Of a stretch of DNA of 64,000 nt, positions 1 to 10,624 are shown piece after piece. Each line of letters opens with the position of its first letter. Within the stretch, counting starts at the first letter, position 1. The position numbers were made by a program, and so were the translations under genes. A model generated the notes under the pieces. That model was not told the DNA's origin and made no database searches. It worked only from the letters and a program-made list of their open reading frames with translations. The stretch spans positions 1,330,745-1,394,744 of the forward strand of contig CAUYUJ010002113.1 of the NCBI GenBank assembly GCA_963575745.1, written 5' to 3'. Source of the stretch: Prorocentrum cordatum (lineage: Eukaryota > Sar > Dinophyceae > Prorocentrales > Prorocentraceae).

Positions 1-123
1 TTGTCAAAAAATGCAAAAAATAATAATCCCCACACTATTTTTGTATTATTTTTGTGGCTATTGTTGGGGTATGTTGCAGTTTTCGTCGAAAATCCCCCTT
101 GTAGGGGGACCTGCCCGACATAA
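1..123. mobile_element. MITE family A, copy 1 (cut by window edge)
   Basis: This is the right half of a family A element. It has an AT-rich interior in GC-rich surroundings, then the nested hairpin of CCCCC and GGGGG around TTGTA, and the end CTGCCCGACATAA. The left half lies outside the window, so its target duplication cannot be read. It matches the right ends of the copies at 38917 and 62403. Confidence 0.7.
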
Positions 124-128
124 ATCTA

Positions 129-315
129 CTCTGATCTGATCGTCGATCGATTGGTCGACAGAGCACCATACCTCCCGAGAGGGAGGGGTCGTCGATCTTT
201 GTGTTGCTCTGATCTGGTCGACAATCGATTGGTCGACAGAGCCCCCTATCACCTCCCAAGAGAGGAAGGGGCCGTCGATCTGTTCTGATCTGGTCGTCGA
301 TCGATTGGCCCACAC
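129..315. repeat. Tandem repeat, about 77-bp unit, 2.4 copies
   Basis: The phrase TCTGATCTGGTCG followed by ATCGATTGGTCGACA recurs near 130, 208 and 284, with a CCTCCC...GAGG stretch between. Open frames here are translations of the repeat, so I do not call a gene. Confidence 0.85.
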
Positions 316-762
316 AAACCCCTGACCTCTGAGGGCAAACAATATAGGGGGTGGCCCGGCTCAAGGGGGGAGACATCGTCTTGGCCTCGTCGATACATCG
401 TCGATGGATCAGCGATCGACCCCCGATAGCGACTCCGCAAACGTATCTGGGCGGGGTGGGCCATCAGGCGCCTACCGGCGAGCGATTGGGGCTCGAGACT
501 CCCCTAACGTTGTGTATGCCACGACAATGGACACCCTAACAGTCCCATCATTGAATTTAAAATGTAAATAAAATGCCGGAAACATGCTCTAAACATGGTT
601 TAAACATGTATTTACATGTTCAAACCAGGCTTAACACATGTTTAAAGCATCTGGTAATTATTTGGCAACATGCTTCCTCTTCATTGATCGTCCTCCACAA
701 CCCTAACGATGCCCCCGATGATGGATCAAATATCGATCCCTGCACCTCTCCCCAGGTGCGCT
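316..762. other. Unassigned stretch with an AT-rich palindrome
   Basis: No gene seen. A palindrome AACATGTATTTACATGTT lies at about 603-620 inside a run of AAACATG words. Short ORFs here show no family signature. Confidence 0.4.
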
Positions 763-815
763 CTGACCACGGTCTCGAAGCGGATCCAGCCGTGGCCACG
801 AGTGCGCCCCAGGAC
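763..815. repeat. Dispersed repeat family BB, short copy
   Basis: The core, TCTCGAAGCGGATCCAGCC then TGGCCACGAG, recurs in diverged form near 18690, 29150, 54825 and 62320. It looks like fragments of one dispersed repeat rather than coding sequence. Confidence 0.5.
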
Positions 816-907
816 GATCAAAAGCTTGCAAAGAGCCTGCCCACCAACCTTTGAGCAGATTCCCCTGCTGACCCTGGCCCCGACAGGTGGCGACATCCAA
901 GCCCTGC

Positions 908-1135
908 CCCCGCTTCTCCCGAATCGCTGGGAGGTACGGGCAGGGCTTGGATTTCGCCACGCGTGTTCGACGAACTCCGAACCCCACCTGCCACCCATCC
1001 ATCGAGTTGCCTGAACCGTGGACCTGCGAGGGCAGGGCTCGGATTTCGCCGCGCGTGTTCGACGAACTCCGAACCCCACCCGCCGCCCGTCGGCTTGCCT
1101 GAACCGTTGACTGGCGAGGGTGGGGCTCGGATCCG
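908..1135. repeat. Tandem repeat, about 90-bp unit
   Basis: GGGCAGGGCTYGGATTTCGCC begins near 938 and 1029, and a truncated third unit begins near 1118. Each full unit carries GCGTGTTCGACGAACTCCGA. A further decayed unit follows the hairpin ending at 1416. Confidence 0.85.
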
Positions 1136-1356
1136 CATCGCCGATGCATCGGCAATGTACTGGCGATGCATCGGCGATGCACTGGCGATGCAACGCCGAC
1201 ATCGGCGGCGCATCGGCGACGCCGACGTGGAGCAAGGCGGGCTCCTCATCGAGCCGCACCGCCAATGCATCGGCGACGCGGCGCGATCCTCCCGACCCCA
1301 TCTACTCCGACCCCATCTTAGATGGGGTCGGAGTAGATTCTAGGAGGCCTAGATTC
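1126..1356. mobile_element. Palindromic family C, copy 1, with perfect terminal hairpin
   Basis: The body is built from GCATCGCCGATGCATCGGC words and ends in GCGGCGCGATCCTCC, as in the four other copies. Its right end is a perfect inverted repeat, CTACTCCGACCCCATCT (1304-1320) and its complement, with one base between. The left end merges with the 90-bp tandem repeat and looks truncated. In other copies the same arms form long terminal inverted repeats, so I read this as MITE-like. Confidence 0.6.
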
Positions 1357-1363
1357 TAGGAGG

Positions 1364-1416
1364 CCACGGTTCAGTCTAGGCCTCCCAGATTCTAGGAGGC
1401 CCAGACTGAACCGTGG
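1364..1416. repeat. Hairpin with 22-bp arms
   Basis: CCACGGTTCAGTCTAGGCC begins the left arm and its complement, with one mismatch over 22 bp, ends at 1416. The loop repeats TTCTAGGAGG words also present at 1337-1362. Confidence 0.75.
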
Positions 1417-1419
1417 ACC

Positions 1420-2200
1420 GGCGAGGGTCGGATCTCGCCTCGGGCCCGAAAACCCCCTCGGGGGGGGGGAGGGCCGCAGACCGGCGGCGCCTGGGACCTC
1501 TGGACGTCCCTGCGCGGGGTCGCCCCGCCGAGCTCCCGCTGCTGCTCGGCCCACGCGTCCTGCGGCGGCCCGGGGGGGGCAGAGGGGGGGGGGGCCGGCT
1601 CGGGGGCGTCCCGGAGGCGGGGCTCGCAGTTCGTGGCCCGAGGCACGTGCGCGGCCCTGGGGGGGGAGGGGAGGGGGGGGAGGCGGCCACGCAGCCCAGC
1701 CCTCCCGGTCATCGCACCCCTCGTGGCCGCCGCGGACTGGCGGCTGCGGGGAGGCGGGGGGGAGGGGCGCAGGGAGCTCAGAGCCCCTCGCGCCGCGCAA
1801 ACGAAACCTGCCGTCTCTGTCAGTCCTCTGCCTTCGAGGGCCCTCGCCGGGGCCCCTGGGACCGTCAACAGAACGACTCGAGATCTCAATGAGGAACCAG
1901 TCCCCAGGAACGGTGTCCAGACGAGCAAAATCGCGCCCCTGGAACTCTGGGCAGAGAGGGAGGAGCACGGGGAAGAGGAGGGGGGGGCGGGGGGGGGCTA
2001 CGGGGGGGGAGGGCCAGAGAGGGAGGGGAAGGGAGAGGAGAAGGAGAGAGGCTGAGCGGGAGAAGGACAAGCGAGGATGGGACCTTCCGTTCCGAGGCTG
2101 GCCTCGCGGGCAGGAGGCGGCACGCAAGTCGCGTGCGTAGAAGGTATGGTCCGGCAGAAGCGCGCGGGTCCGAACAGAGGCAGAGTGGGGAGTGGCACAA
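1420..2200. other. GC-rich, purine-skewed stretch without a recognised gene
   Basis: Long G runs dominate. A decayed family D fragment is seen at about 1843-1925 (GGGACCGTCAACAGAACGAC type words). Overlapping open frames on both strands are low-complexity Arg/Pro/Gly sequence and I do not support any of them. Confidence 0.5.
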
Positions 2201-2203
2201 CCC

Positions 2204-2378
2204 TTGGGCGTGGCTTCATGGGGGGTCACAAATGGGGGGGGTCAAAAGAGGTCCCTTTCGTGCCCCTTTCGGGCCCCTCCGGAGCCCCATGGGGGCTCGT
2301 GTAAGTACCGTTTGGGTACCTTTTCGGACCACCCGCGACACCCCCCCATTTATGACCCCCCCATTACGCGGCGCCCAA
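2204..2378. mobile_element. MITE-like family CC, copy 1
   Basis: The terminal inverted repeats begin TTGGGCGTGGC at 2204 and end GCGGCGCCCAA at 2378, extending inward over about 45 bp through matching ATGGGGGG/CCCCCCAT segments. A second element with the same ends and almost the same length lies at 7122-7300. AACCC flanks both sides, which may be a short target duplication. Confidence 0.65.
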
Positions 2379-2465
2379 AACCCATGAGATAAGTAGCACC
2401 GGGCACCTGCGGATCAGAAGGAGGGGGCGGCGGCCTGGCCCTGCTCCCAGGTGTTGTCCACAGGC

Positions 2466-2665
2466 ACTGCCCCCGCGTCTTGCCCCCCACGTAATTATTG
2501 CCCCCATGTGTTGCTCCGCGTGCGGCCCCCAGGCATTGCCCGCATGGGCTGCCCCCAGGTATGGCGCCCATGTGTTATGCCAGAGTGTTACCCCCCAGTG
2601 CTGCCCAAACGTAATGCCCCCAAGTATCGCCCCCAAATGTATTGCCCCCTAGTATCGCCACCAGA
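2466..2665. repeat. Degenerate short-period repeat (GCCCCCAxGTATTG type)
   Basis: Phrases such as GCCCCCATGTGTTG, CCCCCAGGTATGGCG and GCCCCCAAGTATCG recur every 14-25 bases. It is non-coding; the frames it opens read through repeats. Confidence 0.7.
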
Positions 2666-3188
2666 GACCGAACAGGGAAGAAGTAAGACTGTTCGCCCCC
2701 CCTCGCTCTGAGTAGGGTCAACGACTGTGAGATGGTGTTCGGCAAGGAGACGGACCACAAACATCGATGCAGCCAATTAGACGTGGACGACATACAGCGA
2801 CTAGGTCATATACAAAACACAAGTTGAACCGGACGCATATGTATGGGAGAGGTCGAGCGACGCATATGTATGACCAGGGTCGCGTCGACGCCTCCCCCCG
2901 AAAACAGAAAACCAAACCACAGCGACACACGTCAGATCTGCATGAGATCTGAAGAGCAATGGTTGAGTGAAAATGCGACGCCACACATTTACCCTCGAAG
3001 GCGAAACAAGAACATATGTGCTCGAAACGTGAAAAGATGAGGGGAAAGACGATTTGCTCTTGAACAACGCCGTGTGAATATCACACACGTGGGAGATGAA
3101 CGAGACACGTGTGAAGACAACGCCCGCAACAATGACATGCCAGGCAAATGAAGCGGCTGTTTGCTTCAAACTTGGCCAATGAAACCAC

Positions 3189-3269
3189 CTGTGCTCCACC
3201 CGGATAATCGGCAGCTGCAGGGGCACACGCAAACGCAACGACGACGGCGACAACGGCGACAACGGCCAT
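3189..3269 (-). CDS. Candidate first exon of a secreted or membrane protein
   Basis: An ATG at 3269 opens a 27-codon frame whose first 20 residues (MAVVAVVAVVVAFACAPAAA) have the shape of a signal peptide: hydrophobic core, small residues before a likely cleavage after AAA, then an acidic residue. The last codon is followed directly by GTGGTT in the context CACAG|GTGG, a plausible splice donor in phase 0. The frame also runs on without a break to 3081 as a Cys-rich tail, so an unspliced 62-residue protein is the alternative. No downstream exon was recognised. The valine-rich core partly reflects GTC/GCC repetition, which lowers confidence. Confidence 0.35.
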
Positions 3270-3310
3270 CGAGAGTCCTTCAGTGAGAAATTAGGACGCC
3301 TGTTAGTCAC

Positions 3311-5270
3311 ATGTCCTCACTCAGGTACGGTTGCGGCACATTTGAACATTGTTTTTGTGTAGATACATGAGCGGTCTCCAATGGCGGGGTTCACTGAGTT
3401 TAGCTGGAACGTGCTCAAGATCTTCGGGCATCGCACTTCGAATAACGCATGCCTTACAAGAAGACTCAACAAACACTCATCAACATGCACGGCCCAGGTT
3501 CAAGGCAGAAGGTGCTGTGTTGGTCGGGCGCACGCTCATCGCACGAAGATAGAAGCATCACAAGATAGCACGAGGCTCGCCGAGAGGGCCCCACCGCCAG
3601 CCCAATCGGCGAGCATGTATCCGACGCGGCCCCCTAGAACGGGTACAGAAAAAATGCCCACGATGCCCAGCATCGAATTTATCCGAAATCGACAGAGACT
3701 GCTTTTGGGCGGGCGACTCTCTGAATTAAGTAGACAACGTTCGCGGCGACGCCGACGACGAGCCCAACTCCAAATGGACAGGAACTGATGTCGGCCTTCG
3801 TCCCCATCCTTCCCGCAGCCATGTCAATCGTACCGAATAGAAGCGGCACTGGGGAGGCTCTGCTTCAGGGGCACGGCCAACTCTGGACAACCACACGGAA
3901 CGGCTCAAGAGCAGCAGCCCGCCACCGCCCGCCTTGGCGGCCCTGAAAAGCCCCTCCGCCGACACGGCCTTCCTCGCGCGGAAGTACACCTGGCTGCGAG
4001 GGCGGGACGCTCGTTATCGTCGTCCTTCCCGATCCGTTCCCACAATCATTCATTATCGCCGTCGTCGTCCTTCTCCTCCTACTCCTCCCCCTCGCTTCCT
4101 CACACGTCTACTCCTCTCCCACACCTCGTCATTGCCATCCCTCTTTTCCGACATAGTCCACCGTCAGCTCAGCCCCATCCTGCATACTCCACCAGATACT
4201 CCTCCCCCTCCTGCGTCCTCGTCATCGTCGTTTCCGTCGTCCTCCTCCTCCTAAACCGCCTCTGTGGTCGCCATCATGCTGGTGCCGCCGCTGATGACAG
4301 ACAACAACCGACGGACGACGGACGACTGAGAACTGACGACGGGAGACGGCCAACGACGACGTCGACGACTCCCAAAGCCGCCGAGAACTCCAGGAAGCCG
4401 CTGGAACGCCCGCGGAAGCCTCGAAAGGCCTTCGACAACTACAAAACAAATATCAGAAAACATATGGGATCCTTCTCCGACGGCAGCGGCGGCGGAGACG
4501 ACAGCGGTGGCGACAGTCCAAACCCTTCCATAGCGTCCGAAAACTATCACCGAAGGCCAACGATCCTCCTCGCGCCTAAAGGCATCCAAAAGGCTCCCCA
4601 AAGGCCCCCAGGAAGCCACGAAAGGCCAACCAGATGCCCCCCTCAAAGCCCTCAAGGCCTCTGTGAGTTAAACCCTCGCCGGCGTAACATGCAACACTCA
4701 GCCATTCCAGCTCCACCATGGCCTAGCGAACGCCATAGACATCTCTACCTACTCCGCCCGGGGTCGGCGGAATAGCGTAAACCACTTGATGCAACGGAAT
4801 AAAGCACTTTCTCGTCGGCCGCTAGGCAGGGGTCGTCTTTGTTGGCGGAAGGAGCAAACTCAACGAGGGCACCGCTGCACAACGGAACCAAACACGCGAA
4901 TAATACACGACGGCTCGAAGCGGACAACAAACGCCCTGATCGCTTTGAGAGATCTCGGCGACGACGACGGCCAGAAGGGGGTCACCAACTACGACAACTG
5001 GCGGCACAACTAATCCTCGCAGAATCGGCCCCTGGACACCCTGACACATTTTGGCCCAGGGCGCACGCGGCCGCGGAGACGAGAAGCCTCCAGGACCCCC
5101 TCGAACAACACGCGAGGAAACAGAGAGGGGGGGGGACGCCGAGAGAGGCCGCCGCCGTCTCGACGCCCTCTGGGACGGGCGGCGGGCGGCGACGGCCGGC
5201 GGACGGGGGCGGCCTCCGCGTCCCCAGACCTCCGATGTCGTCTACTTTTTTCTCATCGCGATGATCTACT
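3311..5270. other. No supportable gene
   Basis: The sequence is of moderate complexity with CGTCGT-like runs around 4050-4080 and 4200-4260. At about 5228 there is a CCCCAGACCTCCGATGTCGT sequence resembling the end of a family D element. Open frames on both strands are short and mutually overlapping. I see nothing to annotate. Confidence 0.5.
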
Positions 5271-5273
5271 GAC

Positions 5274-5435
5274 CTTGGTGAATGCAGACCCCGGTAGGTC
5301 GGGCTCTGCGGGATCCTGGTGGGTCCTGCAGGACCCTGCAGGGTCCCGCGCGCGAGCCCGGGCCAAGGCAAGCCTGGCTTGGCAGGAGCCTGCAAGGTCC
5401 GGCGCTCTGGCCTGACCCCCGTATCAAGGCTCCCG
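5274..5435. repeat. Dispersed repeat family E, copy 1
   Basis: It contains repeated GGATCCTG / CCTGCAGG words and ends GCAAGGTCCGGCGCTCTGGC before CTGACCCC. It aligns in order with 55178-55335 (the same start with AGACCC, the same repeated middle, the same end), so the two are copies of one dispersed element. Confidence 0.65.
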
Positions 5436-5500
5436 AGGAGTTCCCGCGGAGACTGCCTGGGGGGAGGACAGGCACAACGGAGGAAGCATCGACCCCGCCC

Positions 5501-7112
5501 TCCTCCTCCTCCTCCTCCTCCTCCTCCTCCTCCTCCTCCTCCTCCTCCTCCTCCTCCTCCTCCTCCTCCTCCTTCTCCTCCTCCTCCTCCTCGTCCTCCT
5601 CGACCTCCTCCTCCTCCTCCTCGACCTCCTCCTCCTCCTCCTCCTCCTCCTCGTCGTCCTCCTCATCCTCCTCCTCCTCCTCCTCCTTTTCTCCTCCTCC
5701 TCCTCCTCCTCCTCTTCCTCCTCCTCCTCCTCCTCCTCCTCCTTGACGCCCTGGGGTTAGGCGAGGGCGAGCGAGCGCGCGCCGGATGGCCGCCGGCGCC
5801 GCCGAGGGCTGGGCGGCCGAGGCTCAAGGCCTCGGGGGGCCCAAGGGCGGCGGGGCTCTCCATGGGAGGAGGAGGAGGAGGAGGAGGAGGAGGAGGAGGA
5901 GGAGGAGGAGGAGGGGCCCCCCCCGCGGCTTGCCAAAGAAAAACAGAGCGCTCGCTCCCTCCCGCCGCCTTGGCCTTCTTCACTTCCTCGACGACACGCA
6001 AATGGGGGTGACCCTGGGCAAGAGGGACCTTTGGTGCTCGGACTGGGGGCGCCGCGGGCCGGCCAGACTTGGGCGCGCAGGCCGCTGCTACCCCTTCGCG
6101 TTCGGCGATGGGGGGCCCCATGGCGCCTCCAGGGGAGGAGGAGGAGGAGGAGGAGGAGGAGGAGGAGGAGGAGGAGGAGAAGGAGGAGGAAGAGGAGGAG
6201 AAGGAGGAGGAGGAGGTCCCCCCGCAGGCCCGCAGCAAAGGTCACGCCAGCAGAAGGCCACTCTTGCGCCCCGTCGGTTCGTCAATGCGTCGCGGCGGGC
6301 GGCGGCCGCGGCGGGGCGCGCCGTGCCCAGGCTGTGCAGCGCGCGGGGCCGGAGGCCTGCCCGCGAGGGCAGGAGGGGGTCCTCCACGGGCGCCTCGAGA
6401 GCCCGCGTGAGGAGGTCCTCGGCAGCTCGTCTTCTACTGGGTCCCGCCCCTCCTTCCTCCATGTCCTCCTCCTCCTCCTCCTACTCCTCTCCTCCTCCTC
6501 CTCCTCCTCCTCCTCCTCCTCCTCCTCCCTCCTCCTCCTCCTCCTCCTCCTCCTCCTCCTCCTCTTCTTCTTTTTCTTCTTCCTCCTCCTCCTCCTCCTC
6601 CTCCTCCTCCTCCTAAGCAAGACATGGGGAGCCACGGGTTCCGCAACTCTCTACAAAAACAAAATCAACTCAGATTGGAGCGGAACTCGACAACCCTGAG
6701 GATACGAGAAACTACAGACGAAATGTGCCTATATTCGCTTCCTCCTCCTCCTCATCCTCCTCCTCCTCCTCAACGATTTGCTCGTTCCTCCATCTCCTTA
6801 TCCTCCTCCTCAGCGATTTGCTCGTTCCTCCATCGCCTCCTCCTCCTCCTCCTCCTCCTCCTCCTTATCCTCCTCCTTATCCTCCTCCTCCTCCTTTTCC
6901 GCCTCCTTTTCCTCCTCCTCCTCCTCCTCCTCCTCCTCCTCCTCCTCCTCCTCCCCCTCCTCCTCCTCCTCCTTCTCCTCCTTCCCAGGTCGCGCCCCTC
7001 CTTCCTCCATGTCCTCCTCCTCCTCCTCCTCCTCCTCGTCCTCCTCCTCCTCCCCTCCTCCTCCTCCTCCTCCGCCTCCTCCTCCTCCTCCTCCTCCTCC
7101 TCGGCAACTCGT
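5501..7112. repeat. Mosaic of TCC and GGA microsatellite arrays
   Basis: Arrays of TCC occupy about 5501-5745, 6469-6614 and 6738-7112; GGA arrays occupy 5863-5915 and 6131-6218. All long frames across here encode poly-Ser, poly-Pro, poly-Leu or poly-Glu and are not supported as genes. Unique DNA between the arrays includes repeat DD at 5995-6125. The switches of strand between neighbouring arrays could form TCC/GGA inverted pairings. Confidence 0.9.
5995..6125. repeat. Dispersed repeat DD, copy 1 (holds an empty site for MITE A)
   Basis: The sequence TGACCCTGGGCAAGAGGGAC followed by CTTTGGTGC aligns with DNA on both sides of the family A element at 62751. The 8 bases CCCTGGGC at 6012-6019 stand uninterrupted here, while the matching CCCTAGGC is duplicated around the element there. 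In one frame the two copies share a peptide pattern (VTLGKxDLWC, then GRA and PFA), so this could once have been coding. Confidence 0.6.
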
Positions 7113-7121
7113 CTTCCCAGG

Positions 7122-7300
7122 TTGGGCGTCGCTTAATGGGGGAGTGAAACGTACATATGGGAAGAAAGGTGCACTATCGGGGCCCTAGAGAACCAATTTG
7201 GGACCCTGAAGGGCACCTCCTGGGGCCCTTGCAAGGCCCCTTTTCTGCAGTCATCGCTGCCCCGCCCCCCACTGATCGCCCCCCATTACGCGACGCCCAA
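7122..7300. mobile_element. MITE-like family CC, copy 2
   Basis: It starts TTGGGCGTCGCTTAATGGGGG and ends with the near-complement CCCCCATTACGCGACGCCCAA. The interior has GGGGCCCTAGAG and GGGGCCCTTG segments. At 179 bp it is close to the 175 bp of the copy at 2204. No target duplication is evident. Confidence 0.7.
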
Positions 7301-7497
7301 CTGGGTCGCTCCCCTCCTTCCTCCATGTCCTCCTCCTCGCGTTGCTCGTGTTTCCCACCTCGGGCAGAGGAAAGACCTGAGTTTGCCGGAGCTCGGGTTT
7401 GCGGCTGCCTTCACACGATTCCAGCGCGAGTTGTGACGGACCTGTTTCTGGGAGGTGCTTGCAGCGGGAGTTCGCGTCGACGTTCAAACCAGGTCCC

Positions 7498-7796
7498 ATC
7501 ATTTTTCTCGAGACGAATGTACCCCCCCCGATCATGGGGAGTGCATTATGTTCCGCGCTAGTATCGGCGGTGGACAAACCTCCCTTTAGCACACATCCCC
7601 TTAGTGAAAACGGCATGGGACCGAAACCGGACCTGCACCCGCAAAAATGACGGCCGCGACGACCCCTCGCGAACCGAAAACGGCCAATTCGCTAATCGAC
7701 GTGGCAGGGTAGGAGGTCGATCCACCTCCGAATCATGTTTCTCGAGACGTAGATATCCCCTCGGTCATGGGGACTGCATTATGTTCCGCGCTAGTA
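7498..7796. mobile_element. Family L element, copy 1, flanked by a long direct repeat
   Basis: The core (7564-7731) starts TCGGCGGTGGACAAACCTCC and ends with an imperfect complement, AGGAGGTCGATCCACCTCCG, giving about 20-bp terminal inverted repeats. It is flanked by direct repeats of about 65 bp (7498-7563 and 7732-7796) that share TTTCTCGAGACG and GCATTATGTTCCGCGCTAGTA. Copy 2 at 15269 has a very similar core but a different flanking direct repeat. Frames through the core lack any protein signature. Confidence 0.65.
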
Positions 7797-7803
7797 CCTC
7801 AGC

Positions 7804-8310
7804 GCGCGCGATGAACTCAGTTCCGAAGACACGGTTTCAATCCGGACGTTCTTCTTTCGACGACGGCCTCTGGGGCCCGCTATCGGGCCTAGGGACCACC
7901 AAACAAGCACCACGGGGGGCAGAGCAAACCCCAGGGAAGGGGTCGGGAGTTCTGGGGCCGCGGACGGGAGAAATCTGATCGAAGGATGTCAGGGTCTCCG
8001 GGCTTTCAGCAAAGTGGTGGTCCGCGTTGCTTCTGTGATGTTTGCCGATTTGCCGTCAAGGCGCGGCATTTTCCTGTCCTGTCCCGTAGGTGGGGTCTTT
8101 GCTAAGCCAGGACTTCGGGGCACCAACGGAAAAAATAGCCAGAGTCGAGTATCCCCAAAAACCAGGTTTTGGGCTAAAGTGGCTCCTCAGGAAGGTACGC
8201 GTGTTCTCCGGTTCCTGATCCGCCTGCTCTTTCGGCGTCGTCGTCGAGCGTTCCGCCATCGTCGTTCCCGCATCCACGTCATTATCCTTCTCGCCCTTGC
8301 CCTCCCCCTT
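7804..8310. other. No supportable gene
   Basis: A sequence near 7868-7990 (CTCTGGGGCCCGCTATCGGG onward) matches 27752-27870 loosely, so it is another dispersed repeat. Nothing else was recognised. Confidence 0.45.
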
Positions 8311-8695
8311 CCACTACACCTCCTCCGCCTCCTCATCCTCCTCCTTCTCCTCTCTTACTCCCGCTCCTCTTCCTCCTCCTCCTCCTGATCCTCTTCCTCC
8401 TCCTCCACCACCTCCTCCTCGTCCTTGTCCTCCTGCTCGCCATTCTTCTCCTCATCCTGATCCTGACAGTTCTCCTTTCATTGCTCCTCCTCCTCCCTCG
8501 TCCCTTTCCTCATGCAAATCCTCCACATTGTCCTTGTGATATCCCTCCTCGTCGTTCTCCACCTTATCCTCCGCCTCCTCGTCGTCCTCCTCCTTCTCCA
8601 AATCATCATCACCATCATCAGCATCAGCAGCACAGTCGATGTCAGCAGCAACATCATCATCCTCATCATCATCATCATCATCATCATCCTCATCC

Positions 8696-8752
<57 letters not shown>

Positions 8753-8935
8753 CAATCATCAGCATCATCATCACCAATATCAGCAGTATCATCGGCAGCA
8801 TCAGCATCGACAACAGCAGTATCACCACTTGCAGCATCCATATCAGCACCATCAGCATCATCATCATAAGCAGCATCATCAGCGGCATCCTCATCACCGG
8901 CATCACAATTGTCATCAGCATCGCCATCAGCTGCG
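8311..8935. repeat. TCC-rich then CAT microsatellite
   Basis: Imperfect TCC/TCCT repeats run to about 8600, then CAT/CAG trinucleotides dominate to about 8935 with a pure CAT core around 8650-8755. Translations are poly-Asp, poly-Met, poly-His or poly-Ser. Confidence 0.9.
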
Positions 8936-9130
8936 TCGCCGCCACCATCATCATACTCTTGCGGTAACGGTATTGGTTTAACTCTTCGAGCGCCAAAGCG
9001 CGTGCACGCATGCATTCGGCAACATCCGAAGAGCTCCTCGGGGACCCCTCGGACGCCAAACGAACTCCACGGCAAGAAACGATTCACTACGCCTGAGCAA
9101 CCGCCGTAAGGCCGAAGGAACGGGCGGCGT

Positions 9131-10126
9131 TCAGAATCCAGCGGTCGGCGGGGGGCCGCTCACATTGAACGCCAACAGTTGCAGCACCGTCTGAAGGGCG
9201 TCTACCACGTCCATCCTTTCCAGAAGCCTGAGGGAGGCACCGCTGAGGCGCAGCGCCTGCCAGCTGCCACGCTGAAGGCTGAGAGCTTCAACGAGGTCCC
9301 GAAGGGCGAGCCGCATCTGGCCCTCGCGCACGCCCTCGGAAGATGACGTCGAAGGTCCAGTTGGAGCCTGCCCAACGACCCTGGCGAGGCCTGAGGCTGG
9401 CTCCTGGTCGGGGCCGAAGGGGATGCTGCGCATGCCGCCGCCGGAAATCGCTGCCGGCTCGACATTCCGGTTGCTTCCCCTGGGCTCGGGATCCAAGGAG
9501 CGCGCCAAGCCGCGCAACGGGATCTCAGCAGCGGCCTCCCCCGCCGCTGCCGAAGAAGAGCCCGTGCCGCGCAGCCGACCGGGTGAGGGTGAGACCCTCG
9601 GGAGCACCACAGTCGCCGAAGGCGCCGCCGCCTGTCCGCCCGCCGCCGAGCTAGACGCGGCGGCTGCCGCAGCGCCTGAAGCCCCATCATGTGCACCACT
9701 ACCGGCATTCCGAACGTCTCCTGGCGCAGACTCCGGAGGTGCAGCCGCACGAGGTGGCGGGGCAGCGGGAGCACGAGAAGCCGCCGCCGAGACAAGCGCC
9801 ACAGCCAGCGCCGCGCCCACGCGCGTGGGGCGGCACCCACGGTGCTGGAGGGCGCCGAAGGCGCGGAGCAACGCCTGAGCTGCTCGCGCCTGCGCGCGCC
9901 CGGCCTGGGCGCGGCGCTCGGCTGCCGAGCGCCGCCGCCGCGCAGGCGCCCCGAAGGCAAGCCAGGGCGGGGCCGGGCCCGCGGGGGGCAGCGGCCGAGG
10001 GGCCGCCTGGCGCGGAGTCGCAGGCCGCGCGCCAGGCGACAGCCTGAGCCGAGTTGGCGCTGCGGTAGCGGCATTGGATGAGAGACCATTAGATAAGGAT
10101 CCCAGAGTCTGGAAGCCCGTTGAACT
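9131..10126 (-). CDS. Ala-rich ORF, candidate exon of a hypothetical protein
   Basis: The minus frame is open from the stop at 10127-10129 to a TGA ending at 9131, about 331 codons, with no ATG until MRSIPFGP well inside. It therefore looks like an internal or last exon, not a whole gene. An Ala/Pro/Arg-rich first half contains a short hydrophobic segment (AALAVALVSAAAS). The last 60 residues look like genuine helix-forming sequence (QMRLALRDLVEALSL, then LERMDVVDALQTVLQLLAF). Possible acceptor AGs lie at about 10030-10070; a GTGAGC inside the final codons could be a donor that replaces the stop. The plus strand is also partly open here and Ala-rich, so the strand call is not certain. No family was recognised. 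Confidence 0.4.
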   Translation of the reverse strand, partial: SSTGFQTLGSLSNGLSSNAATAAPTRLRLSPGARPATPRQAAPRPLPPAGPAPPWLAFGAPARRRRSAAERRAQAGRAQARAAQALLRAFGALQHRGCRPTRVGAALAVALVSAAASRAPAAPPPRAAAPPESAPGDVRNAGSGAHDGASGAAAAAASSSAAGGQAAAPSATVVLPRVSPSPGRLRGTGSSSAAAGEAAAEIPLRGLARSLDPEPRGSNRNVEPAAISGGGMRSIPFGPDQEPASGLARVVGQAPTGPSTSSSEGVREGQMRLALRDLVEALSLQRGSWQALRLSGASLRLLERMDVVDALQTVLQLLAFNVSGPPPTAGF

Positions 10127-10230
10127 CTAATCGTGGATTGGTCATGGATAACACCGCCGCCCTCATCAAACAAGGAATCCTTCAGGGTCTGAAGCCTCCT
10201 GGGCACATTCCTTAACCAACGCCCCCACCG

Positions 10231-10359
10231 TAATCATCAGCATCAGCATCAGCATCAGCATCAGCATCATCCTCATCCTCATCCTCATCCTCATCCTCAT
10301 CCTCATCCTCATCCTCAACCTCATCCTCCTCCTCCTCCTCCTCCTCCTCCTCCTCATCC

Positions 10360-10420
<61 letters not shown>

Positions 10421-10465
10421 CATCCTCATCCTCATCCTCATCCTCATCCTCATCATCATCATCAT

Positions 10466-10529
<64 letters not shown>

Positions 10530-10537
10530 GTTATCAC

Positions 10538-10588
<51 letters not shown>

Positions 10589-10589
10589 G

Positions 10590-10624
<35 letters not shown>

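Noticed and set aside
5319-7147. Several long frames of poly-Ser, poly-Pro, poly-Leu or poly-Glu
   Set aside because: All are translations of TCC/GGA microsatellites; neighbouring frames and both strands are equally open.
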